Notes under the pieces: model-generated
Databases searched by the model: none
Seen by the model: the letters and a program-made list of their open reading frames with translations, nothing else
Told to the model about the DNA's origin: nothing
Program-made: the position numbers and the translations under genes
NCBI RefSeq assembly: GCF_000219805.1
Contig: NC_015759.1
Span: 620,001-684,000, forward strand
Origin: Weissella koreensis KACC 15510
GTDB lineage: Bacteria > Bacillota > Bacilli > Lactobacillales > Lactobacillaceae
DNA: 64,000 bases
Direction: 5' to 3'
Shown: in pieces, positions 37,149-45,235 of the stretch
Layout of the letters: each line of letters opens with the position of its first letter
Position numbering within the stretch: the stretch's first letter is position 1

Positions 37149-37841
37149 ATGCAAAATTGGTTTAATCTTCATGTTCAAAACATTACAGTGCTCGGTTGGG
37201 GTGGTGATACTGGTTTTGGCACTGCTTTATGGGAAACTTTATACATGACTTTAGGATCTGCACTGATTGGTGGCATTTTAGGTCTTGCCTTCGGTTTAAG
37301 TTTAGTTTTAACAGCACCAAAGGGTTTAAATCCCCATCCCCGTTTGTTTAAGTTACTGGATTTATTAGTTTCCATAGGCCGAGCAATTCCTTTCATCATC
37401 ATGGTCGTCGTAATTTCACCTTTGACCCAATTAATAACCCATACCACGATTGGGCCAACCGCAGCCCTCATTCCTTTAGCATTTGGAATTTTTCCATTTT
37501 TTGCCCGTCAAGTTCAAGTTGTATTATTAAGTATTGATTCCGGTAAAATCGAAGCGGCTAATTCCTATGGTGCAACCCATTTTGATATAATTTGGGATGT
37601 CTATCTACGAGAAGGACGAGCAGAACTAATTCGAATTAGTACCGTTTCTTTAATTTCACTTGTTGGTCTAACCGCAATGGCCGGAGTAATTGGCGCTGGA
37701 GGCTTAGGAACCACTGCAATCGTAACTGGTTATCAACGTTTCCAGCCCGACGTGATGTGGTTAGCTACTTTAATGTTATTAACGTTAATTTTAATCATTC
37801 AGTTTATTGGTGATTGGTTGGCTAAACATTTACAACATTAG
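37149..37841 (+). CDS. metP: methionine ABC transporter permease
   Basis: A 230-residue permease with five hydrophobic segments. ETLYMTLGSALIGGILGLAFG and SIGRAIPFIIMVV are MetI/MetP-like; the coupling loop is KIEAANSYGATHFDIIWDVYL. It works with MetN and MetQ to import methionine. Third gene of the T-box-controlled operon, with a terminator right after it. Confidence 0.95.
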   Translation: MQNWFNLHVQNITVLGWGGDTGFGTALWETLYMTLGSALIGGILGLAFGLSLVLTAPKGLNPHPRLFKLLDLLVSIGRAIPFIIMVVVISPLTQLITHTTIGPTAALIPLAFGIFPFFARQVQVVLLSIDSGKIEAANSYGATHFDIIWDVYLREGRAELIRISTVSLISLVGLTAMAGVIGAGGLGTTAIVTGYQRFQPDVMWLATLMLLTLILIIQFIGDWLAKHLQH

Positions 37842-37847
37842 TTTAAT

Positions 37848-37878
37848 AAGTCATCGTATTATTTAAATATGATGACTT
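37848..37878 (+). terminator. terminator of the methionine transporter operon
   Basis: AAGTCATC pairs with GATGACTT, followed by TTTATTTTT, seven bases after the metP stop. Confidence 0.8.
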
Positions 37879-37904
37879 TTTATTTTTAAAAATAGGCATT
37901 AAAA

Positions 37905-37934
37905 AGAGATTAGGATTGAAACGTCCTAATCTCT
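37905..37934 (-). terminator. terminator of the ybaK-manA-fusB-like operon
   Basis: AGAGATTAGGA and TCCTAATCTCT form an 11-bp stem preceded by A5 on the plus strand, which becomes a U tract in the minus-strand transcript. Confidence 0.8.
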
Positions 37935-37980
37935 ATCTCAAATTTTTTAATCAGTCTTAAATTATTCTATTAATCAAAAA

Positions 37981-38634
37981 CTAATGATTAGTCATATAAT
38001 CAACAAACCGATTCAAATATTGCGGATCATTAATCCGTGCATTACACTCCGCATTATTACGGCAAATTAAATTTACCCGCTTAGTGTAATTACCGGAAGC
38101 TCCGCGTGCTTTAAGTTTTACTGAAAACATTGAAACAGTACTCAACTCATGGCAGATTGCGCACAAACCATTCAACGGTTTAGGATCCATATCGCCATAC
38201 AGACCAATATAACGTTGATTTTGCGGCATAATTAAATATTTCTTTTGATTCCCATAGTCATCCCAACCCCAATAAGTTTGTTGGTATCGGTCTGTTTCCC
38301 AATTACTAGGATATTGAACTTTTTTTTGCTTTTTAAAGAGTTTATCTATTTGTTTCTCATCCATCTCTGGGAAAGGTTGAACTAAACTTTTCAACCCTTG
38401 CAAAGCCTTATCTGCACGTTCATGTGTACAGTCTTTCGCTAAGATAATTTCTAATAGCTTTTCTACAACTGCTTCAGTTTTGATTCCCATTTCATCTAAC
38501 AACTTAATCAAATCTAGTTGTAAGACACCTATAACTTTACTATCATTAACTGATTTATAAGCGCTAATGACATGGTGAACTTCTTGACTAATTTGCACAA
38601 ATTGAAATGGTTGTAATTGTTTTTCTTTTTCCAT
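37981..38634 (-). CDS. FusB/FusC-like elongation factor G-binding protein
   Basis: A 217-residue protein. The N-terminal helical domain (about 1-90: LQPFQFVQISQEVHHVISAY) fits the FBP/FusB N-domain, and the C-terminal treble-clef zinc domain has CAIC at residues 158-161 and Cys191/Cys197 in LICRNNAEC. Proteins of this fold bind EF-G; plasmid-borne FusB releases ribosome-stalled EF-G and gives fusidic acid resistance, while chromosomal members have unclear roles. It lies 14 bases after the ManA fusion gene. Confidence 0.8.
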   Translation of the reverse strand: MEKEKQLQPFQFVQISQEVHHVISAYKSVNDSKVIGVLQLDLIKLLDEMGIKTEAVVEKLLEIILAKDCTHERADKALQGLKSLVQPFPEMDEKQIDKLFKKQKKVQYPSNWETDRYQQTYWGWDDYGNQKKYLIMPQNQRYIGLYGDMDPKPLNGLCAICHELSTVSMFSVKLKARGASGNYTKRVNLICRNNAECNARINDPQYLNRFVDYMTNH

Positions 38635-38648
38635 AATTCCTCACGTGA

Positions 38649-40382
38649 TTAACGTGATTTAGGGCCTGGCGTAGACATAATTAATGTCATTTTACCCTTC
38701 AGAGTCCATTCCGCTACCGTAGCTGGCATCACAAAACTAGTTGCTAACTCCAACGGATAACTTTGACCATCAACAATGACTGTTCCTGAACCCGCGATCA
38801 CTGTATATTGTGCATAAGGAGCCTGTTTAACGATATATGCTTCACCATCTAACTCATCCTTATACACATTAAAGTACGGTGCTTCCACCATAGTAGTTTC
38901 TTGTAACGCCCCCATTTGGAGCGTTCTTTGCGCGGGGCTTTCCGCCTTAAATGGAACAGTCGTGACATTTTTAGCATCTTCCAGATGCAAATCTCGTAAT
39001 TCGCCAGTCTTCTTATCAGGACGATCAAAATCATACACTCGATAAGTTACGTCCGAACTCTGTTGCGTTTCAAGTGCCAAGACACCAGTTCCTAAGGCAT
39101 GCAAAGTTCCAGATGGAACATAGAAAAAGTCACCCGCATGAACTGGAACTTTTTGCAAAAGATGTTCCCAATCAGCTTGATCAATCATTTGATTAAATTC
39201 AGCTTGTGTTTGAGCCTTATGACCATAATAAATCTCAGCGCCCGGTTTAGCTGCCAAAATATACCACGATTCAGTCTTACCCAATTCACCATTATTATGT
39301 TCAGCAGCATAATCATCACCAGGATGAACTTGAACTGACAAATCTTGATGAGCATCTAAAAACTTCACTAAAAGGGGGTAAGGACGATTAACATCATTAT
39401 TTTCGAATAATTCAGGATGAGTTTGCCAAACTTCAGCTAATGTTTTACCAGCTAAAGGGCCACGGGAAATCGGTGAAACACCATTTTGATGGCCTGAAAT
39501 AATCCAAGCCTCTCCCGTTGTATCACTTGGGATAGGTAAATCGAAAACATCTTTTAATGCCGTTCCGCCCCATATTTTTTCATGTAAAACTGGTGTTAAA
39601 AATAATGGCTCTGTCATATCAATTTCCCCTTCCTCGTTTTCCAATAAAACAACATTACCCCCCTCAATCCAACCTTGGCTGCCTATTTCATACCAGTCAT
39701 TTTTAGAAGGATCATGGACAATCTGAGTTAATAAAACGTCCAACCCAGCCATTAAAACATTCTTATGACTTCCATACGGTTTTGAGTAAACTGGAACTTG
39801 TTTCGTTTGATTACTAGCAAACAATCGGCCTCTTTTTTGAAGCGGTTGAGGATCCCAATCATAATGTTCAAATTTATTGCTAGTAGTGGCTTTAAAAGGG
39901 ACTTGATTTGTTAAAATTTGATCATTAGCTTGTGCTCCTTTTTTGATCGTCATTAACTTACGATCATAAAGAATCCACCTGGAATCACCCAATTGATGCC
40001 AAAAAAGTCCTTTTGTAGTTGACAGACGTTTAATCACCGGCCAAGTACCTATAGTTAACGACTCTGATAGCATACTGTTTAAGTCAGGCTTTGCATAAGT
40101 TGGTGTAGGAGACTGGATTTCTACTTGATAATTAGTCAAGGCTTCAATTTGCGCAACATTCCCTTGGCGGTAATAGATCGTAACCCTTTGTAATTGATCC
40201 GTAAAAAAACCTTCCAAGCTTCCATCGATATGATCAATAACATAATCATTAATGGTTTGTGGCTGCAATCGAAATGGCTTACCTAAATCACCCTCGATAA
40301 TTTGTGCAGGTGCTAAATTTTTATTAGTACCTTGTTCTTTGGTATAAACCCAAATCGGCACTCCTTTTAACGCTAATCCCAT
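38649..40382 (-). CDS. manA: MucBP/SH3-like modules fused in frame to mannose-6-phosphate isomerase
   Basis: A 577-residue ORF. Residues 256-577 are a complete class I phosphomannose isomerase: MTEPLFLTPVLHEKIWGGTAL, the QVHPGDDYA zinc region and GDFFYVPSGTLHALG. Residues 7-72 resemble a MucBP domain, and residues ~105-145 and ~190-245 look like SH3/GW-type repeats. No signal peptide is present, so these normally extracellular modules would be cytoplasmic. Strong ribosome binding sites precede both ATG 40382 (GGGGAGG) and the internal ATG 39617 (GGAAGGGG). Either the fusion protein, ManA alone from 39617, or both may be made. Confidence 0.88.
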   Translation of the reverse strand: MGLALKGVPIWVYTKEQGTNKNLAPAQIIEGDLGKPFRLQPQTINDYVIDHIDGSLEGFFTDQLQRVTIYYRQGNVAQIEALTNYQVEIQSPTPTYAKPDLNSMLSESLTIGTWPVIKRLSTTKGLFWHQLGDSRWILYDRKLMTIKKGAQANDQILTNQVPFKATTSNKFEHYDWDPQPLQKRGRLFASNQTKQVPVYSKPYGSHKNVLMAGLDVLLTQIVHDPSKNDWYEIGSQGWIEGGNVVLLENEEGEIDMTEPLFLTPVLHEKIWGGTALKDVFDLPIPSDTTGEAWIISGHQNGVSPISRGPLAGKTLAEVWQTHPELFENNDVNRPYPLLVKFLDAHQDLSVQVHPGDDYAAEHNNGELGKTESWYILAAKPGAEIYYGHKAQTQAEFNQMIDQADWEHLLQKVPVHAGDFFYVPSGTLHALGTGVLALETQQSSDVTYRVYDFDRPDKKTGELRDLHLEDAKNVTTVPFKAESPAQRTLQMGALQETTMVEAPYFNVYKDELDGEAYIVKQAPYAQYTVIAGSGTVIVDGQSYPLELATSFVMPATVAEWTLKGKMTLIMSTPGPKSR

Positions 40383-40409
40383 GAATCAAACCTCCCCTAC
40401 TAAATATGA

Positions 40410-40916
40410 CTAATTATCCTCAACGGCAATATCAACAAATTCACTATGGACAAATTTGGCTATATCCTCAGCTTTCACCCGGATGGAACGACCAACTTCA
40501 CCCGCAGATAAAATTATTTCTCCAGCCTGTTGTGCTCGAATGTCAAAGTAGATTGGGAATTTCTTAGTTTGCCATATACCAACTGGATTATTAGCTCCGT
40601 GTACATACCCAGTAGTCTTTTGTAAGTCTTTGGTTGGAATCATATCTGTTCGTTTATTACCAGAAATGGCGGCTAATTTTTTCTCACTTAAATGCATATC
40701 AATTGGCACAATTCCAATCAAAGGACCTGTTACATTTCCTTGTAATGCGAGCGTTTTATAGATATCATGTTCATTAATTTGATACTTTTCCAGTTCATCA
40801 GTCGATCGATCCATGCCATGACTAAAAATAATTGACTCATATGGTATATCTGCTTTATCCAATATTTGTTCTATTAAAATTTTTTTAATTCTATCCTTTT
40901 TAGCCATAAAACACAT
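40410..40916 (-). CDS. ybaK: YbaK/EbsC-type Cys-tRNA(Pro) deacylase-like protein
   Basis: A 168-residue protein (165 if ATG 40907 is used). GPLIGIVPIDMHLSEKKLAAISGNKR and TTGYVHGANNPVGIWQTKKFP are the YbaK family motifs, with the conserved GYVxGGxNPVG pattern in a slightly varied form. The enzyme hydrolyses mischarged Cys-tRNA(Pro). AGGGGG lies only three bases before ATG 40916 and 12 before 40907, so the start is uncertain. First gene of the operon continuing with the ManA fusion. Confidence 0.88.
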   Translation of the reverse strand: MCFMAKKDRIKKILIEQILDKADIPYESIIFSHGMDRSTDELEKYQINEHDIYKTLALQGNVTGPLIGIVPIDMHLSEKKLAAISGNKRTDMIPTKDLQKTTGYVHGANNPVGIWQTKKFPIYFDIRAQQAGEIILSAGEVGRSIRVKAEDIAKFVHSEFVDIAVEDN

Positions 40917-41016
40917 CGGCCCCCTATTCGTATTATTCCTTATTACTATTATACCTGATCATTGATAATTAGAAGATTTTTTATAAAAACTTATAGATTT
41001 ATATTAAATTTGATAA

Positions 41017-41544
41017 TTATGACTCACTAGCTACATCACCATCAATTTCTATCAGCTGCATGCAAATAATCTTATAAATTACAGCTTGTATAGCCATTTG
41101 TTGAAAATCTGGAACTCCAAACGCTGCCTGCTGAAACTGTACAACGGGATTTTTAATATCTAATCCCGCCAAAGCATGATTGAAACGTTCCACAAAATTG
41201 TCATAAGCCACCTGGGTATTTTCTTTATTTGAGCCAAGTTGCTTAGCGACTCCCTTTTTGACCGTATCTAAAGGAAAAACCACCTTCATAATACTGATCA
41301 AAATAATTTCGACCAATTGTTGCCTTTGATATTTTTTCTTAATAGGACGTTGAACCATATCATTTTTAACATAACTATTAATCATCGCTTTTGTGATTGT
41401 GGTTTGTAAAATTGGCGTAAAAATTTTATTCACCTCAGTCACTACTTGATCCATATATAAGTCCAAATCGGGTAAAGAATCCCAAGTTGGAATTTGTTGG
41501 CGCTGTAAATTTTCTAACCATCGTTTATATTCGATTGATTCCAT
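41017..41544 (-). CDS. DUF1836-family protein
   Basis: A 175-residue, mostly helical protein. IPTWDSLPDLDLYMDQVVTEV and ITKAMINSYVKNDMVQRPIKKKY are characteristic of DUF1836; the second stretch looks like a MerR-like helix-turn-helix recognition segment. The family is found in Firmicutes and is of unknown function, with putative DNA binding. It is divergent from the hemolysin-III gene and appears monocistronic. Confidence 0.8.
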   Translation of the reverse strand: MESIEYKRWLENLQRQQIPTWDSLPDLDLYMDQVVTEVNKIFTPILQTTITKAMINSYVKNDMVQRPIKKKYQRQQLVEIILISIMKVVFPLDTVKKGVAKQLGSNKENTQVAYDNFVERFNHALAGLDIKNPVVQFQQAAFGVPDFQQMAIQAVIYKIICMQLIEIDGDVASES

Positions 41545-41638
41545 CTTGCATTTACCTCATCGCTCATCTTTTGTAAGTGTAATTATGGCACAAAAAACAT
41601 ATTTTGTCATCTTACGTAATGTTCAATTCTACATAACC

Positions 41639-41668
41639 TTGACTTTGGTTCTATCAAACTTTTATAAT
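41639..41668 (+). promoter_or_regulatory. promoter of the hemolysin-III-like gene
   Basis: TTGACT (41639-41644) and TATAAT (41663-41668), spacing 18, 30 bases before the ATG at 41699. This rules out the longer open frame from 41546. Confidence 0.75.
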
Positions 41669-41698
41669 AGCAATATCTTAACAGAGAGGAACTTTACT

Positions 41699-42343
41699 AT
41701 GAAATTAGATATTACAAACCATAAAACCGTTATTTATGAAATATGGAACGCGATCACTCACGGTATCGCTTTAATTATTAGTTTAATATTAATAGTATCT
41801 CTAATTCAACGTGGAAACCTACACCATTTACCATTCTATCAAATGACCAGTTTATGGGTATACAGCGGAACTTTACTACTTTTATATTTAGCTTCCACTT
41901 TATTTCACTGCTTAGCATTTACTTCAGCCTATCGCTTTTTTCAAATTTTTGATCACAGTAATATATTTTTATTAATTGCTGGAACCTATACTCCTTACTG
42001 CTTAATTACTCTAAATAATCAAAAAGGATTTATTTTATTAATTTTAATTTGGATTTTAGCTATCAGTGGAATTTTAAATCACGTATTAAGTCATGGTCGT
42101 CATCAAAAAATTGAAACCACCTTTTACATCATCATGGGTTGGCTATGCTTATTAACTGGAAAAGAATTATACCAAAATTTATCAACTACAGGATTTTGGT
42201 TATTAGTATCTGGCGGTCTTGTCTTTACTATAGGTGCATTTATTTATAGTTTTTCAAAAATACCCGGACTTCATTTAATTTGGCATTTCTTTGTCATGGC
42301 TGGAACCTGGTTAATGTTCTTCTCAATATATTTCAATATTTAA
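41699..42343 (+). CDS. hemolysin III/YqfA (PAQR-like) membrane protein
   Basis: A 214-residue protein with seven hydrophobic segments. EIWNAITHGIALIISL, then LYLASTLFHCLAF and FDHSNIFLLIAGTYTPYCLI, with the terminal IWHFFVMAGTW, are the conserved motifs carrying Ser/His/Asp ligands of a putative metal site in the PAQR/HlyIII superfamily. The role is probably membrane homeostasis; hemolytic activity should not be assumed. ATG 41699 follows AGAGAGGA. Confidence 0.9.
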   Translation: MKLDITNHKTVIYEIWNAITHGIALIISLILIVSLIQRGNLHHLPFYQMTSLWVYSGTLLLLYLASTLFHCLAFTSAYRFFQIFDHSNIFLLIAGTYTPYCLITLNNQKGFILLILIWILAISGILNHVLSHGRHQKIETTFYIIMGWLCLLTGKELYQNLSTTGFWLLVSGGLVFTIGAFIYSFSKIPGLHLIWHFFVMAGTWLMFFSIYFNI

Positions 42344-42398
42344 TCAAAATAGCCAGCATAAAATAACATTATTTATCACACATATAATTGAACAACAA

Positions 42399-42432
42399 AA
42401 AAGCGTTTAGGATTTACATCCTAAACGCTTTT
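42399..42432 (-). terminator. terminator of the phosphoketolase gene
   Basis: AAAAGCGTTTAGGA and TCCTAAACGCTTTT form a perfect 14-bp stem with A and T runs on both sides; it may also stop the convergent hemolysin-III transcript. Confidence 0.9.
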
Positions 42433-42462
42433 ATTGTATAACCATAATTTAATTAATTAAAA

Positions 42463-44916
42463 TTAAACCAATGGTGACCACTTCCAGTCAGTGAATTCTT
42501 CGATATCACGACCTTCGTTACGAGTAACTTCGAAGTGCTTTGCCAAAATAGCATCCATCTTCTCGAAGAAGACATCAGCCTTATCAGATGCAACAACTCC
42601 ATTTTCAAGCAATGCTGAAACAGCATCCTTGGCTTGGTGGAATCGATCCAATTCTGAGTAGACACGCATATCGTAAGTAGTAGTGATGTCACCATCTTCA
42701 CGGTATCCGTGAACATGAAGTCCAAGATGTCCGCGCTCGTAGAAGAATGATTGGATCAAATCTTCATAACCGTGGAATCCAAAGACAACAGGTGTTCCTG
42801 ACTCACCGAAGAACTTAGTGAATTCTTCATCAGTCAATGAACGTTCTGAGTTCATGGCACCATTCTTGTTTTGCAAACGCATTAATTCAACAACGTTGAC
42901 ATAACGCATTGCAACTTCAGGGAATGCTTCGTTAACAAGGTGCAAAGCAGCCAAAGTTTCGATTGTTGGTTCAACACCAGCAGATGCGAAGACGATGTCA
43001 GCCTTACCTTGTGGAGCAGTAGAAGCCCAGTCAACAACCATCAAACCTTCGTTAGCAAGAGTTTCAGCTTCAGAAACTGAGAACCATTGTTGACGAGGTT
43101 GCTTTGATGCAACCACGTGGTTAACCTTGTGACGTTCAGTGAAGGCACGGTCAAAGACGGCCAACAATGAGTTACCATCAGCTGGCAAGTATTGACGGAT
43201 AAAGTCTGCTTTCTTTTCTGCCAAGTGAGTCAACATACCAGGATCTTGGTGTGTGTAACCGTTGTGGTCTTGTTGGAAAACAGTTGAAGTTGAAATCAAG
43301 TTCAATGATGGGTAATCATTACGCCATGATTGTTCTGAAGCATGACGCAACCACTTGAAGTGTTGAGTAATCATTGAGTCCACGACACGCAAGAATGATT
43401 CGTATGATGCGAATACTCCAACACGTCCAGTCAATGTGTAAGCTTCAAGCCAACCTTCAGCTTGGTGCTCTGAAAGTTGTGAATCAAGAATACGTCCTTC
43501 AGGAGCTTGATGTTGGTCATAAGGTTCGTTGATTGGTTCCATCCATTGACGGTTCGTCATCTTGAACATATCCCATAGACGATTTGACATCGTCTCATCA
43601 GGTCCGAAGATACGGAATGAAGTAGGATTCATCTTAGCAACTTCAGCGAAGAAGCCTGACAAAACGTTCATATCCATATTACGGTTTCCATCAGCTAATT
43701 CAGTTCCGCGGTTGTCCGCATTAACATCGTTAGCAAACTTCTTCCAGTCTGGCAATTCCAAGTTCTTTGCAGCTTCACCACGGTGACGTCCACCGTTAGT
43801 GATAGGGTTAGCAGCCATACGCTTGTCACCCTTAGGTGCCATTGCAGCTACTTCATCCTTCAAAGTTCCATCAGCATTGAACAATTCGGCTGGCTTGTAT
43901 GAATTCAACCATTCTTCGAATTGTGGCAATGTTGCCATCTTCTTTTGTGAAAGGTTCAATGGAACTTGGTGCGCACGGAATGAACCTTCGATTGGTTCTC
44001 CAGCTTCATTGTGCGTAGGTCCACCCCAACCCTTTGGCAAGCGAGCGATGATTACTGGCCATGCGGCAACAGTTCCATCTTCATACTTTCCGTTTTCACG
44101 GGCATCCTTTTGAATTGCTTGGATATCTTCGATAGCTTGGTCAAGAACCTTAGCAGCCATCTTGTGATATGCAGCATAGTCACGAATATCATCATTTTCA
44201 ATGAAACGAGGTGAGTATCCAAGACCTTCAAAGAACTTAGTAATTTCTTCGTCTGACATACGTGAGAACAAAGTTGGGTTTGAAATCTTGAATCCGTTCA
44301 AATCCAAGATAGGCAAAACAGCCCCATCATTCTTTGGGTTGATAAACTTAATTGAGTGCCATGCAGTCATTGCAGGACCAGTTTCAGCTTCACCATCACC
44401 AACAACAGCAAATGCGATTTGGTCAGGATTGTCCAAAATTGCACCAGTTGCGTGTGACAATGAGTATCCAAGTTCTCCACCTTCGTGAAGAGATCCTGGA
44501 GTTTGAGCGGTCATGTGTGATCCAATTCCACCAGGGAATGAGAACTTCTTGAACAACTTTGCCATACCATCAATATCTTGAGTAATCTCAGGATAATTTT
44601 CAGTGTAAGTTCCATCCAAGTATGAGTTCGTAACCATAACTTGTCCACCGTGACCAGGTCCACCAACGTAGAACATGTTCAAGTTGTACTTGTTAATCAA
44701 ACGATTTGCATGTGCATACAAGAAAGTTTGACCTGAGATAGTTCCCCAGTGTCCGATAGGCTTAACCTTAACGTCATCAGCAACGATTGGTGTATCAGTA
44801 ACTGAGAACAATGGGTTGCTCTTCAAAAAGATCATACCGGCTGAAAGATAGTTGGTAGCGCGCCACCAAGCATCAACTTTAGCAAGGTATTCTTGTGAAT
44901 CAAAATCTACTGCCAT
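42463..44916 (-). CDS. xfp: xylulose-5-phosphate/fructose-6-phosphate phosphoketolase
   Basis: An 817-residue thiamine-diphosphate enzyme, full length, the key enzyme of the heterofermentative 6-phosphogluconate pathway. [16 protein letters not shown] is the N-terminal family region, [17 protein letters not shown] and [15 protein letters not shown] follow, and [19 protein letters not shown] is the ThDP-binding motif. ATG 44916 follows AAAGGAGA; the frame to 44988 runs into the leader. Codon choice looks more regular than in neighbours, as expected of a highly expressed gene. Its own promoter is divergent from the nucleobase permease leader. Confidence 0.98.
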   Translation of the reverse strand: MAVDFDSQEYLAKVDAWWRATNYLSAGMIFLKSNPLFSVTDTPIVADDVKVKPIGHWGTISGQTFLYAHANRLINKYNLNMFYVGGPGHGGQVMVTNSYLDGTYTENYPEITQDIDGMAKLFKKFSFPGGIGSHMTAQTPGSLHEGGELGYSLSHATGAILDNPDQIAFAVVGDGEAETGPAMTAWHSIKFINPKNDGAVLPILDLNGFKISNPTLFSRMSDEEITKFFEGLGYSPRFIENDDIRDYAAYHKMAAKVLDQAIEDIQAIQKDARENGKYEDGTVAAWPVIIARLPKGWGGPTHNEAGEPIEGSFRAHQVPLNLSQKKMATLPQFEEWLNSYKPAELFNADGTLKDEVAAMAPKGDKRMAANPITNGGRHRGEAAKNLELPDWKKFANDVNADNRGTELADGNRNMDMNVLSGFFAEVAKMNPTSFRIFGPDETMSNRLWDMFKMTNRQWMEPINEPYDQHQAPEGRILDSQLSEHQAEGWLEAYTLTGRVGVFASYESFLRVVDSMITQHFKWLRHASEQSWRNDYPSLNLISTSTVFQQDHNGYTHQDPGMLTHLAEKKADFIRQYLPADGNSLLAVFDRAFTERHKVNHVVASKQPRQQWFSVSEAETLANEGLMVVDWASTAPQGKADIVFASAGVEPTIETLAALHLVNEAFPEVAMRYVNVVELMRLQNKNGAMNSERSLTDEEFTKFFGESGTPVVFGFHGYEDLIQSFFYERGHLGLHVHGYREDGDITTTYDMRVYSELDRFHQAKDAVSALLENGVVASDKADVFFEKMDAILAKHFEVTRNEGRDIEEFTDWKWSPLV

Positions 44917-44959
44917 TTTGATTAAATCTCCTTTATAGGTTTGAGAATTGTAATTCCAA

Positions 44960-44977
44960 CTTAGGACCATCCCTAAG
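44960..44977 (-). promoter_or_regulatory. small hairpin in the phosphoketolase 5' UTR
   Basis: CTTAGG and CCTAAG pair around a six-base loop between the promoter and the ribosome binding site. It could stabilise the highly expressed mRNA; there is no U tract. Confidence 0.35.
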
Positions 44978-44986
44978 AATATGTTC

Positions 44987-45015
44987 ATAATAACATCAAT
45001 TTAACAGTTTTTCAA
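44987..45015 (-). promoter_or_regulatory. promoter of xfp
   Basis: Minus strand TTGAAA (45015-45010) and TATTAT (44992-44987) separated by 17 bases, about 70 bases before the start codon. Confidence 0.75.
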
Positions 45016-45027
45016 TCATTATTCTTC

Positions 45028-45045
45028 AATTGGACCGTTCCAATT
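45028..45045. promoter_or_regulatory. inverted repeat between the divergent xfp and permease promoters
   Basis: AATTGGA and TCCAATT, four bases apart, lie 12 bases upstream of the xfp -35 box and 15 bases upstream of the -35 box of the divergent permease. A candidate operator for an unidentified regulator. Confidence 0.45.
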
Positions 45046-45060
45046 CAGTTAAATTTTAAA

Positions 45061-45089
45061 TTGTTTTTATGTTTTTAACCTGCTATGAT
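45061..45089 (+). promoter_or_regulatory. promoter of the NCS1 nucleobase permease
   Basis: TTGTTT (45061-45066) and TATGAT (45084-45089) with 17-base spacing; the attenuator leader starts just downstream. Confidence 0.7.
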
Positions 45090-45101
45090 ACATAAAACCA
45101 C

Positions 45102-45185
45102 TTTAAATTGATCCCGTGAGATCAATAAGGATATAAATTAAAGCAATCGGTGGTCCCATAGTATCCTGTACTGCGGGGCCTTTAT
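45102..45185 (+). promoter_or_regulatory. PyrR-type attenuator leader
   Basis: TTGATC-CCGTGA-GATCAA at 45108-45125 is a hairpin whose hexaloop matches the PyrR-binding consensus CNGNGA. AGGATA (45128-45133) can pair with TATCCT (45162-45167) as an antiterminator, and GGTCCC (45152-45157) with GGGGCC (45175-45180) forms the terminator before TTTATTTT. With UMP/UTP-bound PyrR, the anti-antiterminator would favour termination. No pyr biosynthetic gene is near. Confidence 0.7.
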
Positions 45186-45235
45186 TTTGCTCAATTTACT
45201 CAACTAAGAGGTGTCTGATTTTGAAGGAGGAAATT

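Noticed and set aside
41546..41698. 51-residue N-terminal extension of the hemolysin-III-like protein
   Set aside because: A good promoter lies inside it at 41639-41668 and a ribosome binding site precedes ATG 41699, so the extension is upstream of the transcript start.
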